Assembly: GCF_900100965.1 (NCBI RefSeq)
Contig: NZ_FMUJ01000003.1
Coordinates: 806,001-870,000 of the forward strand
Reading direction: 5' to 3'
Length of the DNA stretch: 64,000 bases
Origin: Variovorax sp. EL159
Lineage (GTDB): Bacteria > Pseudomonadota > Gammaproteobacteria > Burkholderiales > Burkholderiaceae_C
A program made the translations under genes and the position numbers. Numbering within the stretch: position 1 is the first letter of the stretch; every line of letters starts with the position of its first letter. Under the pieces are notes generated by a model. That model was not told the origin of the DNA. It worked only from the letters and a program-made list of their open reading frames with translations, and did not search any database. This document shows, in pieces, positions 1-8,265 of this stretch.

Positions 1-57
1 CCCCAGATGGCGGGTGGCGAAGCGCGCCAGGGCGAGCGCAGTTGCTCCCACATGGCG
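1..57 (-). other. start of the gene downstream of tssM, cut by the window edge
   Basis: On the minus strand the tssM stop is followed within 10 bases by both a GTG (47-49) and an ATG (51-53), so another co-directional gene probably begins here. Only about 17 codons are visible and neither frame is recognisable. A T6SS accessory or core gene is expected from context, but nothing in these bases proves it. Confidence 0.25.
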
Positions 58-3000
58 TCAGGCCGCCCGACCGGGGCAGCGAAAGCCCTTGAGCACATCG
101 CTGCTGAGCGGATTGGGCTGGCTGCCAGAATTGATGTCGATGAGGGCCTTTCGGCCATCGAAGCTGTACTCGACGCTCAGGCGTCCCGGTGTCGCCGTGT
201 TCACGATGCGGCCTCGCTCGAGCAAGCGGAACAATGCCCATGGCCCGTTCGCCAGAAAGGTCGAGGTCGGGCCCGAGATGCGCGGGTTGGCCGTAATTTC
301 AGCCATCGCACCACCGCGCGGCCCCGGCCAGTTGATGTTGAAGGCCTGCACCGGGCCGTGAACGTAGCGCTGGCCCTGGCCATCGATGTCGATGATCAGA
401 TCGGTGATGCTGGGTTCGAGCTCCAGCACTCGCAGGTCCATCTTCCAGGCCAGCTTCTTGCCGCCTGCATCGCGAAAGAACAAGTCCCGGATCTGCTGTG
501 CCCGATAGAAGGCGTCGAGGTTGGGGCCGTTCTGGGCCAGCAGCTTGAGCAACTCGCCAAGCAAGGTCGGCCCCTTCGCCACAGGCGCGGATGCCGGCGC
601 TGGTGCAACAGCGTTCACCCCGGGGGCAGCGCCCTCCATGCTTGCCATCGCATGGACTGTGTTCGGGTCCTTGTAGCGCCAGGGACGGACGCTCGTGTCG
701 ACGTACGACGCCAAGTGCTTGTTGAAGAACTCGTCAGCAGCCCCGCCCACGGAGAACACCAGCGTGAAGTCTTCGATAGACGCGTCTTGGGCCACCGACG
801 CCAGCGGATAGCGTCCTTCCACGCCTCGCTTGCAAGGCTCGCTGACCTGCATCGCCATCAGGCCCATGATGCGGTCGAGCTGCAATTGCGCCTGGCTGCG
901 CAAGATGCCCGTTGAGCCGAGCACGACCTTGTCGCCGCCGCTCGTGGCCAGCGCTGTCAACACCTCGCGAAATGGCGCCGGGAGTTTGCCGGCCTCCAGT
1001 TTCAGGCGTGCACCGACCTCCGTGCCCCCTGGCGGCAGGCTTCCGGCCGCGAGCGCCGTGTCGGCCACGACCAGCACCGTGTAGAACTCGTTGATGAGCC
1101 CCGAGATCGATTCGAGCCCCGGCTTGGCACCGGCCGCCCCCACGTTGTCGGCACCGATGTCGGGCTGCCCCGTGACCACCTCGCGCAGGGCCGCGAAGCG
1201 GTTGTCGACGATTTGCTTCTCGAGCCGCTCTTCCGCCCGGATGCCGAGGTTGCGGCCAAGCGCACTCGTCTGCTTGTTGAGCTCGTCGCTGGCCTTGTCG
1301 AGAAAGCCCTTTTCTTCCTGGGTACGCACGACCAGCGGACGCGACAAGGTAGTCTCGCGCGCTGCGGCACGTGCCAGCCGTGCCAGCGGTGAATCGGGCG
1401 CGGCGAACTGCCGCAGCACGCTGAGGTCGAACCCCAGACTCGCGCCCGTGGTTTCACTGCCGCTGACGGTACGAATCGATTCGAGAAACGACTCCCAGTG
1501 CTGGGCGTACTCGGCGAGGTACTGGCGTCGAACATCGTCGAGCAAGGGATCGTTCTGCAGCTTGCGAGCCGCCTCGTCCACCAACCGGCTGGCGGCTGGG
1601 GCATCGCCAGCAAACCCGACAGCCGCCACACCGCGCCCCATGACCCACGCGTCGTCGTCGAGCGCACGCCCCACGAATTCGGGCAAGCGCTTGTTGAAGA
1701 CCTCGTGATAACCGTCGTAAGTGAAAAGACCAGGCACGCCCTTCTCGAGCGGCAATCCCCCCACACGCGAGAACACGGTTCCGGCCTGCGGTCCGACGGC
1801 ACGCACCAGCGTGAACTCCTGAGGCGCTTCGGGCAGCATGGCCGCCTTGGCGCGTTCGTAGACACGTTGCGTAGAGGTGTTGCCGTTCAGGAAGTCTTGC
1901 ACCGAGCGCACCAGCGCATCGTTGGGCAGTGCGGCCGACTGCACCGGCCGCTCGCCGGAGAACAGTTCCGTCACATGCCCGACCATCGATGCGCGTCCAC
2001 CGAAGGCCGCGGCGCTGTCGGCCTTCTCCCAATCCTTCAGCACCCAGTTGCGCACGTCGCGCGCGCCGCCGTTCAGATAGCGCGCCTTGTCGTGCAGGAG
2101 CTTGTAGACGCGCAACGTCTCGTAGGCCGTCTTCGCATCGCCTTCCTTCATGCTTTGCGTCAGCACGGTTTCCATCCGCCGCAGGATGGTCGGCAGCAAG
2201 GTGTGGTCCTGCAGGTGGGCGTAGGTCTCCTGCGTCACGTGCAACACGGGAGGCACCGTGTACAGGCCGTAGAGAAAGCTACCGGGCGGGTTGTCGATAT
2301 CCAGCCCGGAATAACCGGGTAGTTCCCGCGCACCGTTGAGAACCTCGGGCACGCCAGACGATTTGAAGCTTGCGAACAGCGCCCGCACCTGGCCAGCGAG
2401 CACATCGGTGCGCTGGCCCACGGTGCTCAGGTACTGGCGGTTGTTGCCGAAGCTCATTGCCAGCGCACCGGCCAGCCACAGGAAGATCACCACGGCCAAC
2501 GCATGCCCCGTCAGGCGCAGCAGCCGGAACCGGAATTCCCAGCGCAAATTGGGCCGCACCAGATGCGCCTCGGGGATGATGACCTTCGTCATCAGGTCCT
2601 GGATGAAGAACCCCTGCTGCCCGCGATTGGGCGCCGTTCTCGGTGGTACGCCATCGCCCGCTGCCGCAATACTGCCGCCGCCTGAGGACAGGCCGAGGCT
2701 GCGCTGCAGCCGCTGGAACAAGGTGCCCGGATCGGCTGGCAGGTCCGCATCGGTCTGAGCGCCGCTCGTGAAGTAGACGCCGCGCAATGTGTCGTGCAAT
2801 TGCGTGCTGTCGAAACGCGAGGCAAGAAATATCTCATCGAGCATCGGAACAAGGGGCACGGCAAGACCAGCCAGTTCTTGCGGCAACGCGAACAGGCGCT
2901 TGCGACGGTCGACGTCGAACTCTTCGTTCAATCGCGAACGCAAACCGGCGGCGAGCCGGTCCTTGAGCAAAGCAAGCTGGGCCTCGACTTGCGTGCGCAG

Positions 3001-4134
3001 GGCTTCACGCTCCTGTGCGGCGGCGCGATTGCTCTTCATGCCCTGGAACGGCAACGTGAATCCCCACGCCTGGGTTCGTCCTTCGCTGGTCAGCGACTGG
3101 AAGTACTCGTTGAACCCACGCAGCAGGTCCATCTTGGTGACGATGACGTACACAGGAAAGCGGATGCCCAGTTCCTGGCGCAGATCGGCCAGCCGGTCAC
3201 GCACCATGCTCGCATGCTCGGAGCGCTCCGCGTCGGCCATGGTCAGAAGCTCTGCGGCATTGAGCGCAACGATCACGCCATTGAGCGGCGCGCGCGTGCG
3301 GTGCTTGCGCAGCAGGCCGAGAAAGCCACGCCACTCGATGGGGTCGGTGACGGGATCACTTTCCTGGGTGGTATAGCGGCCAGCGGTGTCGATCAGCACC
3401 GCCTCGTTGGTGAACCACCAATCGGTGTGCAGCGTGCCGCCCTCCGACCTGAAGACCATGCTCTTCGATGCGTTGCCCATCTGGCGCGCCAGCGGGAACT
3501 GCAGTCCGGCATTGAGCAATGCCGTCGTCTTGCCTGCGCCGGGGCTGCCCAGGATCATGTACCAGGGCAACTCGTAGAGGTAGCGCTTGCCCTCGAAGAT
3601 GCGACGCAGGCCACCACGACCACGCAATCCCTTCAGCTGTGCCAGGGCGCGCTGGACCGCGGCCGAAAGGGTCTTGAGTTCTTCCTTGCCCGTTTCGTCC
3701 TTGCCCGACTCCCGTCCGAAACTCAGGAACCTGGCGAGCAGATCGTCGTTGTTGCGCAGGGCCTGCCACAAGCGGTAGAGCCAATACAGCGCATACACCA
3801 GAAGGACCGCGCAAATGATCGTCGCCCGGACCCAGATCGGCGCCAGGGGTTTGGCGGCGCCTATCGCCAGCAACGGCCCCGCATGCCACACCAGCAAGCA
3901 CAGCGCGGCGACCCCCACCAGGCTGTACGGCCCCGAGACCAACCAGAGAATGCCAAGCACCAGCAATAGCACGATGAACGTGACCCGCACACCGGCCGAT
4001 GCCAGCGGCCGCGCGCCGTCCAACGCAAGCAACGGGCCGATGAACCAGATCGCCAATGCCAGCAGCACCATGGCCAGGAAGGCCAACATCTGCCTCGAGA
4101 AAAGGAACGCGATGAACTGTTTGAAATATTGCAT
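58..4134 (-). CDS. tssM: type VI secretion membrane complex protein TssM (IcmF/VasK)
   Basis: The 1358-residue product is the inner-membrane and periplasmic backbone of the T6SS trans-envelope complex, acting with TssL and TssJ. It has four predicted N-terminal membrane segments (about residues 16-120), a cytoplasmic NTPase domain with Walker A GSPGAGKTT at 196-204, a further membrane segment near residue 550, and a long periplasmic part with the IcmF-related and C-terminal VasK domains. The length is within the normal range for the family. The N-terminal membrane part is an internal duplication: the W30, GPLLA 33-37, ARPLA 41-45 and VRVT 49-52 pattern recurs 53 residues later. It is the last complete gene of the operon in this window and starts 20 bases after tssL ends. 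Confidence 0.97.
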   Translation of the reverse strand: MQYFKQFIAFLFSRQMLAFLAMVLLALAIWFIGPLLALDGARPLASAGVRVTFIVLLLVLGILWLVSGPYSLVGVAALCLLVWHAGPLLAIGAAKPLAPIWVRATIICAVLLVYALYWLYRLWQALRNNDDLLARFLSFGRESGKDETGKEELKTLSAAVQRALAQLKGLRGRGGLRRIFEGKRYLYELPWYMILGSPGAGKTTALLNAGLQFPLARQMGNASKSMVFRSEGGTLHTDWWFTNEAVLIDTAGRYTTQESDPVTDPIEWRGFLGLLRKHRTRAPLNGVIVALNAAELLTMADAERSEHASMVRDRLADLRQELGIRFPVYVIVTKMDLLRGFNEYFQSLTSEGRTQAWGFTLPFQGMKSNRAAAQEREALRTQVEAQLALLKDRLAAGLRSRLNEEFDVDRRKRLFALPQELAGLAVPLVPMLDEIFLASRFDSTQLHDTLRGVYFTSGAQTDADLPADPGTLFQRLQRSLGLSSGGGSIAAAGDGVPPRTAPNRGQQGFFIQDLMTKVIIPEAHLVRPNLRWEFRFRLLRLTGHALAVVIFLWLAGALAMSFGNNRQYLSTVGQRTDVLAGQVRALFASFKSSGVPEVLNGARELPGYSGLDIDNPPGSFLYGLYTVPPVLHVTQETYAHLQDHTLLPTILRRMETVLTQSMKEGDAKTAYETLRVYKLLHDKARYLNGGARDVRNWVLKDWEKADSAAAFGGRASMVGHVTELFSGERPVQSAALPNDALVRSVQDFLNGNTSTQRVYERAKAAMLPEAPQEFTLVRAVGPQAGTVFSRVGGLPLEKGVPGLFTYDGYHEVFNKRLPEFVGRALDDDAWVMGRGVAAVGFAGDAPAASRLVDEAARKLQNDPLLDDVRRQYLAEYAQHWESFLESIRTVSGSETTGASLGFDLSVLRQFAAPDSPLARLARAAARETTLSRPLVVRTQEEKGFLDKASDELNKQTSALGRNLGIRAEERLEKQIVDNRFAALREVVTGQPDIGADNVGAAGAKPGLESISGLINEFYTVLVVADTALAAGSLPPGGTEVGARLKLEAGKLPAPFREVLTALATSGGDKVVLGSTGILRSQAQLQLDRIMGLMAMQVSEPCKRGVEGRYPLASVAQDASIEDFTLVFSVGGAADEFFNKHLASYVDTSVRPWRYKDPNTVHAMASMEGAAPGVNAVAPAPASAPVAKGPTLLGELLKLLAQNGPNLDAFYRAQQIRDLFFRDAGGKKLAWKMDLRVLELEPSITDLIIDIDGQGQRYVHGPVQAFNINWPGPRGGAMAEITANPRISGPTSTFLANGPWALFRLLERGRIVNTATPGRLSVEYSFDGRKALIDINSGSQPNPLSSDVLKGFRCPGRAA

Positions 4135-4154
4135 GAGAGCTCCCTGACCTGCCT

Positions 4155-5507
4155 CTAGCGCCCCGCGACAGGCTGCGACACCTGTTCGGAACCGCTGCCC
4201 TCGCCCTGCGTGACGACGATGTCGACCCGGCGATTTCGGGCCCGCCCGGCGGCAGTCGCGCTGTCGGCGATCGGCACCGTGTCGCCACGCCCCTCGGTGC
4301 GTACGCGTGAAGGCTCCACGCCCTTGTCGAGCAGCACGGCGGCCGCCGCTGCAGCGCGCTTCTCGCTCAGGACCTGGTTGTTGGGAAACTCACGGGTCTT
4401 GATGGGTTGGTTGTCCGAATGGCCGATGACCTGAACGGAACCCGAGACCTGGTTGATCTCGTCAGCCACCTTGCCCAGCACGGGCAGGATCTTCGCGTTC
4501 AAGCGCGCCTGGCCCGGCACGAACATGTCGTCCCCCTTGAAGGTGACGGCGCTGCGGCGCTCGTCTTCTTCCACGCTGACCGTGCCCCGGGCGATCTCCG
4601 GCGCCAGCAGCTCCTTCAGGCGCAAGGGCTTGACGGGCGGCACCGGCGGTGGCCGCATCTGGCCGATGGCCGCAATGCGTTGCTCCACATCGGCGCTCAT
4701 CCGAAGAAGCTGGTACTTGTACCAGGCGAACAGGCCAAACAGGATCAGCGCCAGCAACGACCCCGTCACCCACACCGGCACGCTGCGCAGAATGCGGAAT
4801 TTGCCGGCCCCCACGCCCCGCCAGTGCGGGGAAAGCTCGTGCGGCACATCGCCACGCGCCGTGCCCAACAGGGTGAACAGCCGATGGCGAACCGTCTCCA
4901 GTTGCCGTCGCCCATTGGCTGCCGCGCTGAAGCGGCCTTCGAAACCCAGCCCGAGGATCTGGTACATCAGTTCGAGCAGATCCGTGTGCTCTTGCGGGCT
5001 GGCAGCCAGCCGGCCGACCAGCAGGAAGAACTTGTCGCCCCCCTTCGTGTCGCCATGGAACTTGGCGGCCAATTGCTGTCCCGCCCAAATACCGGCCTCT
5101 CCGCCCTTGCCACCGCCCCACGTGGTGCTGTTGGCAGCCTCGTCGAGCGCGGTGCACAGCGAATAACTCGCGGCCACCACGTGCTCGTGCCGGATCTGCG
5201 CACTGCTGCAGATCGACTGAAAGCTCGCCACCTCACGCTCCAGCAGCCGATGGAGTACTTGCACCCCTGCATCGCTGAGCGTTGCAGGCATGTCAGCCAA
5301 TGCGCGCAAGAGAGGCTGGGCCGCGTGGAGCAAAGGGTTCTGCGCGGCGGTGATCGCCGCCAGGCGTTCTTGCACGGAAGGCTCCGACGCCAGCCGAAAG
5401 CCATGCGTCGAATCCTCTGGCGCAAAGCGATCGTCCTGCGGCTCACCGTGAGACTCCGGGCTGCGAGGGCCGTCAGGCGCATCGACGAATTCTTCTTTGT
5501 GAAGCAT
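4155..5507 (-). CDS. tssL: type VI secretion protein TssL with C-terminal OmpA/MotB domain
   Basis: This 450-residue DotU/IcmH-family protein anchors the T6SS membrane complex. Residues about 45-235 are the cytoplasmic DotU domain (for example CTALDEAANSTTWGGG at 118-133). A single membrane helix lies near 243-265, and residues about 317-433 form an OmpA-like peptidoglycan-binding domain (GHSDNQPI at 362-369, ending GRARNRRVDIV). It is thus the extended, self-anchoring TssL type. I chose the ATG at 5507 (MLHKEEF) over a longer in-frame extension that is arginine-rich and overlaps the 3' end of tssK. It lies between tssK and tssM. Confidence 0.96.
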   Translation of the reverse strand: MLHKEEFVDAPDGPRSPESHGEPQDDRFAPEDSTHGFRLASEPSVQERLAAITAAQNPLLHAAQPLLRALADMPATLSDAGVQVLHRLLEREVASFQSICSSAQIRHEHVVAASYSLCTALDEAANSTTWGGGKGGEAGIWAGQQLAAKFHGDTKGGDKFFLLVGRLAASPQEHTDLLELMYQILGLGFEGRFSAAANGRRQLETVRHRLFTLLGTARGDVPHELSPHWRGVGAGKFRILRSVPVWVTGSLLALILFGLFAWYKYQLLRMSADVEQRIAAIGQMRPPPVPPVKPLRLKELLAPEIARGTVSVEEDERRSAVTFKGDDMFVPGQARLNAKILPVLGKVADEINQVSGSVQVIGHSDNQPIKTREFPNNQVLSEKRAAAAAAVLLDKGVEPSRVRTEGRGDTVPIADSATAAGRARNRRVDIVVTQGEGSGSEQVSQPVAGR

Positions 5508-5620
5508 GAAAGCGCTATGAAGATGAATGGGTGGAACGCGGTGAAAGACGGACCGGTCGAGCCATGCACGCAAAGCCGTTCGGGTCGGGAATGAACGCGG
5601 TCGTGGGCGGCTCTGGCGAA

Positions 5621-6976
5621 TCACTTTTCGCGTACGCCCCAGAGCTCCATGCGCAGGCCGGGGAACTCTCCCGCCACATGCAATGCAAGCCCCCCGTGCT
5701 TCACCATGTGCTCCCACAGAGGGCCACGCGGATCGATCTGGAAGTAGACGAAGCCCGCATTGAATGGAATCTGGCGCGGCGGCACGGGCAGCGTCTGCAG
5801 CGGAATACCGGGCAGATGCGAGCGGATGAGTTCGGCGAGTCGATCGCTCGGCCCCACCTTGCAGCGCGCCGGAAATTGATGAGCCAGCTCATCGGGCGGC
5901 GTATGAGAGGCCACGGCGAATACCAGACTGGAGAAGCCTTGCAGCTCAGAAGGCTCGACGCTTGCCACACGCACGCCATTGGCACGTTGGGCCAGGGGAA
6001 TGCTCTGGGCACTGCGCACCAGCACGTCATTGAGCAATGCCTGCACGTCGGCCATCAACTCCCTGAAGGACAGGTATGGATCGAGGTGCTGGTAGGCCGG
6101 ATGCGACGGAGGTCGGCGCGTGCTGGCGCGCACGAACGTCGCAAGCTCGCCGCTCAAGGTGCGCAATGCGGTGTAGAGCGCTTCTGGCGAAGTTTCCCGC
6201 ACGCGCAGCCAATGCTCCAGCAGAGGCTCGTAGCGATTGAGAATCTGAAGCAGCAGAAAGTCGGACACTTCGGCCGACTCGCTCGACTTGCCATCGTTGC
6301 CGCTCAGTCGCCCCGCCAAGGATTGGGCGCGCAGCCGGCAGAGCCCGTGCAGGTTGGTGATCCAGTCCGTCAGCAGCGGGCTGGCACCGTAGCCGGCAAC
6401 GGGCGGAATCAGATGAGGGTCGATGGCAATGCTGCCATCGGAACGCAACACCGTGACCTTGGCGAGCGGAAGGCCGATCCAGGCATCGGTGAGCTCGCGC
6501 TGCGGCAGCAGGCGCAAGCGCAAGCGGGAGAGCTGCACAGTCTTCGGCCCCTGCCCGACGGAGTTTGCATCGCGCAGTTCGGTGTCGAACACCGAGAAGC
6601 GGGCGAGCGATGCCATGGCTGCGGGCACATCTTCGAAAGTCGTTTCTTCGCCGTTGGGCGTGCGGATGGGCACTGCGAGATGAATGACCTGGTCGAGGTG
6701 CTCCGGCAGGATCGTGAGTGGCGCAGGCGGCAGGGTCTGGCCCGGCGCGTCGAAAGGAGTGCCGTCGGAGAAGATGCCTGCGGCACTGGCAAGCACGAGC
6801 TTGCCCAGGGACAAGGACTCCACATCGATGCTGTAGTGATTGAAGCCCCAATAGAAGGGGCTGAGCGACGCGGCGCGTTTGTGCGCGAGGTGCTCGAGGT
6901 AACGCTCCTGCTGTTGAAACAGTTGAGGACGCAGGAAGAGCCCTTCACTCCAGGCGACTTTGTTGTACCAGCTCAT
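5621..6976 (-). CDS. tssK: type VI secretion baseplate protein TssK
   Basis: The 451-residue product matches TssK (ImpJ/VasE), the trimeric adaptor linking the T6SS baseplate to the TssL/TssM membrane complex in the cytoplasm. The N-terminus has the characteristic WYNKVAWSEGLFLRPQLFQQQ signature and conserved IDP and PV(A)GYGAS segments follow; there is no signal peptide. Length is normal for the family. It follows tssJ by 30 bases in the same operon. Confidence 0.97.
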   Translation of the reverse strand: MSWYNKVAWSEGLFLRPQLFQQQERYLEHLAHKRAASLSPFYWGFNHYSIDVESLSLGKLVLASAAGIFSDGTPFDAPGQTLPPAPLTILPEHLDQVIHLAVPIRTPNGEETTFEDVPAAMASLARFSVFDTELRDANSVGQGPKTVQLSRLRLRLLPQRELTDAWIGLPLAKVTVLRSDGSIAIDPHLIPPVAGYGASPLLTDWITNLHGLCRLRAQSLAGRLSGNDGKSSESAEVSDFLLLQILNRYEPLLEHWLRVRETSPEALYTALRTLSGELATFVRASTRRPPSHPAYQHLDPYLSFRELMADVQALLNDVLVRSAQSIPLAQRANGVRVASVEPSELQGFSSLVFAVASHTPPDELAHQFPARCKVGPSDRLAELIRSHLPGIPLQTLPVPPRQIPFNAGFVYFQIDPRGPLWEHMVKHGGLALHVAGEFPGLRMELWGVREK

Positions 6977-7006
6977 GAAATCGATCGTTTGCTTGCGCGC
7001 CGTGGG

Positions 7007-7573
7007 TTATTTGAGAGGGGTGAGCTGGATGCCCTTGGCCTGCAGATCAACCTGCAGCCTGACCTTGTTGGCCGGCATCACCGAGCGGTACCAGGCGACC
7101 TCGGGAGCGGGGTCGATCTCCTGGATCGCGCGCCAATCGGCTTGTGCCAGATCGCGATAGCCCGCGACCACGCCGATTGCAGCAAGGTCGGGATGCGACT
7201 TGCGGCGAATGGTCTTGACATCGCCCGGCCGGAGAATGAACTCGTCGCGAACGAGCAGATCGCTGCCGATCAATGCCTTGTCGTTACTGGAAAGCGAGAA
7301 GTAATCGGCCGATTCAAAAACACCCTCGGACTTGAGCTCATAGATACGCACGAGGATGGGCGCCGCCCTGCCCTTGTCGTCCGGATTGACACTGGCATCC
7401 GCAGTAACGGTGATCTCGAGTTTGGTCTGCTCTCTTGGGTACGAGAACTGCGCATGCGAAGACTGCGCGACGGCCCACATGAGCAGAAGGCAGCGTGCCG
7501 CGCGAGATGAAAAAATGCGTCGCAAGACGGCAGTCCATCGAAGACCGGACACATCGAAGGCCATGGTGAGCAA
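7007..7573 (-). CDS. tssJ: type VI secretion TssJ-family periplasmic protein, apparently not a lipoprotein
   Basis: The 188-residue product has the TssJ/VasD beta-sandwich features (TKLEITVTADASVNPDDKGR, PILVRIYELK, LVRDEFILRPGD), so it should be the outer-membrane-side partner of TssM. Canonical TssJ is a lipoprotein. Here the hydrophobic export segment (about residues 28-41) ends in SSHA-Q, a signal peptidase I type site, and no cysteine sits in a lipobox position. The only nearby cysteine is C28, preceded by Ala-Ala-Arg, which does not fit. An alternative ATG at 7564 would not change this. Position between hcp and tssK supports the assignment. Confidence 0.9.
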   Translation of the reverse strand: MLTMAFDVSGLRWTAVLRRIFSSRAARCLLLMWAVAQSSHAQFSYPREQTKLEITVTADASVNPDDKGRAAPILVRIYELKSEGVFESADYFSLSSNDKALIGSDLLVRDEFILRPGDVKTIRRKSHPDLAAIGVVAGYRDLAQADWRAIQEIDPAPEVAWYRSVMPANKVRLQVDLQAKGIQLTPLK

Positions 7574-7654
7574 GAGTGATGTTTGCTATGGACAAGCGCA
7601 CCCCATGCCATGCGACGCGCCTTCGCGCATCGCACGGCCCTGGGGCCGGTGAAG

Positions 7655-8140
7655 TCAGGACTCCTTGTTGCCCTTGATGTCGTAGCCGGCGGTCACCGCA
7701 CCACCGCTGCCGCCCTGCGCGTTCTGCACCGAGTACTCCTGCTTGATCTTCGAGAACGAGAGGCGCACGCGCTCCTTGACCCGCATCTCGTCGGAGTTCG
7801 AGCCGAAGGGCTGGATGGAAGTGATGATCACGTCAGTGAACGTGAACTTCAGGTACTCGAGCGGATTGCCACCCGCCTTACGGACTGTGAGCTTCGCTTC
7901 CTGAACATGCTTGCCGGTCAGGCAGTACTTCATCAGGTTGGGGCTCGACCGGTCGACGAAATGGTCGAACTCGAGGTCTTCCACCGTGGCCTTGCCTGCG
8001 CCACCGCCCGAGCCGGCGTGCATGGTGGATTCCTGGAAGGCTTTCCAGTTGAAGGCGAGGACCTCGATCTCGTTTTTGTGATCGGTGTCCTGCGATTCAC
8101 CTTCAATGCCGTTGATCTTCAAAAAAATGTCTTGAGCCAT
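7655..8140 (-). CDS. hcp: type VI secretion tube protein Hcp
   Basis: The 161-residue product begins MAQDIFLKINGIEGES, typical of Hcp. Hexameric rings of Hcp stack into the inner T6SS tube, are secreted, and chaperone small effectors. FDHFVDRSSPNLMKYCLTGKH and the C-terminal VRLSFSKIKQEYSVQN strand are also characteristic. It has no C-terminal effector extension and no signal peptide. It lies between tssC and tssJ and is preceded by a 125-base gap holding two hairpins. Confidence 0.97.
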   Translation of the reverse strand: MAQDIFLKINGIEGESQDTDHKNEIEVLAFNWKAFQESTMHAGSGGGAGKATVEDLEFDHFVDRSSPNLMKYCLTGKHVQEAKLTVRKAGGNPLEYLKFTFTDVIITSIQPFGSNSDEMRVKERVRLSFSKIKQEYSVQNAQGGSGGAVTAGYDIKGNKES

Positions 8141-8218
8141 GTTGATTCCCTGAACTTGGTTTTTCGATGTGTGACAGATGTTCGAGCGCTCTTTCTGGCG
8201 CTTCGAACGACTTCTTCA

Positions 8219-8237
8219 GGTGGCGTCTGCGCGCCAC
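8219..8237 (-). other. hairpin in the tssC-hcp intergenic gap
   Basis: GTGGCG (8220-8225) and CGCCAC (8232-8237) form a 6-bp stem with a 6-nt loop. A second, bulged stem (TTCGAGCGC at 8181-8189 with GCGCTTCGAA at 8198-8207) lies between this one and hcp. Neither is followed by a T-run on the minus strand, so they look like mRNA-processing or stability structures rather than terminators. The function is inferred only. Confidence 0.3.
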
Positions 8238-8265
8238 TTCCTTGAGCAGCTCACTGCGCTGCCGG

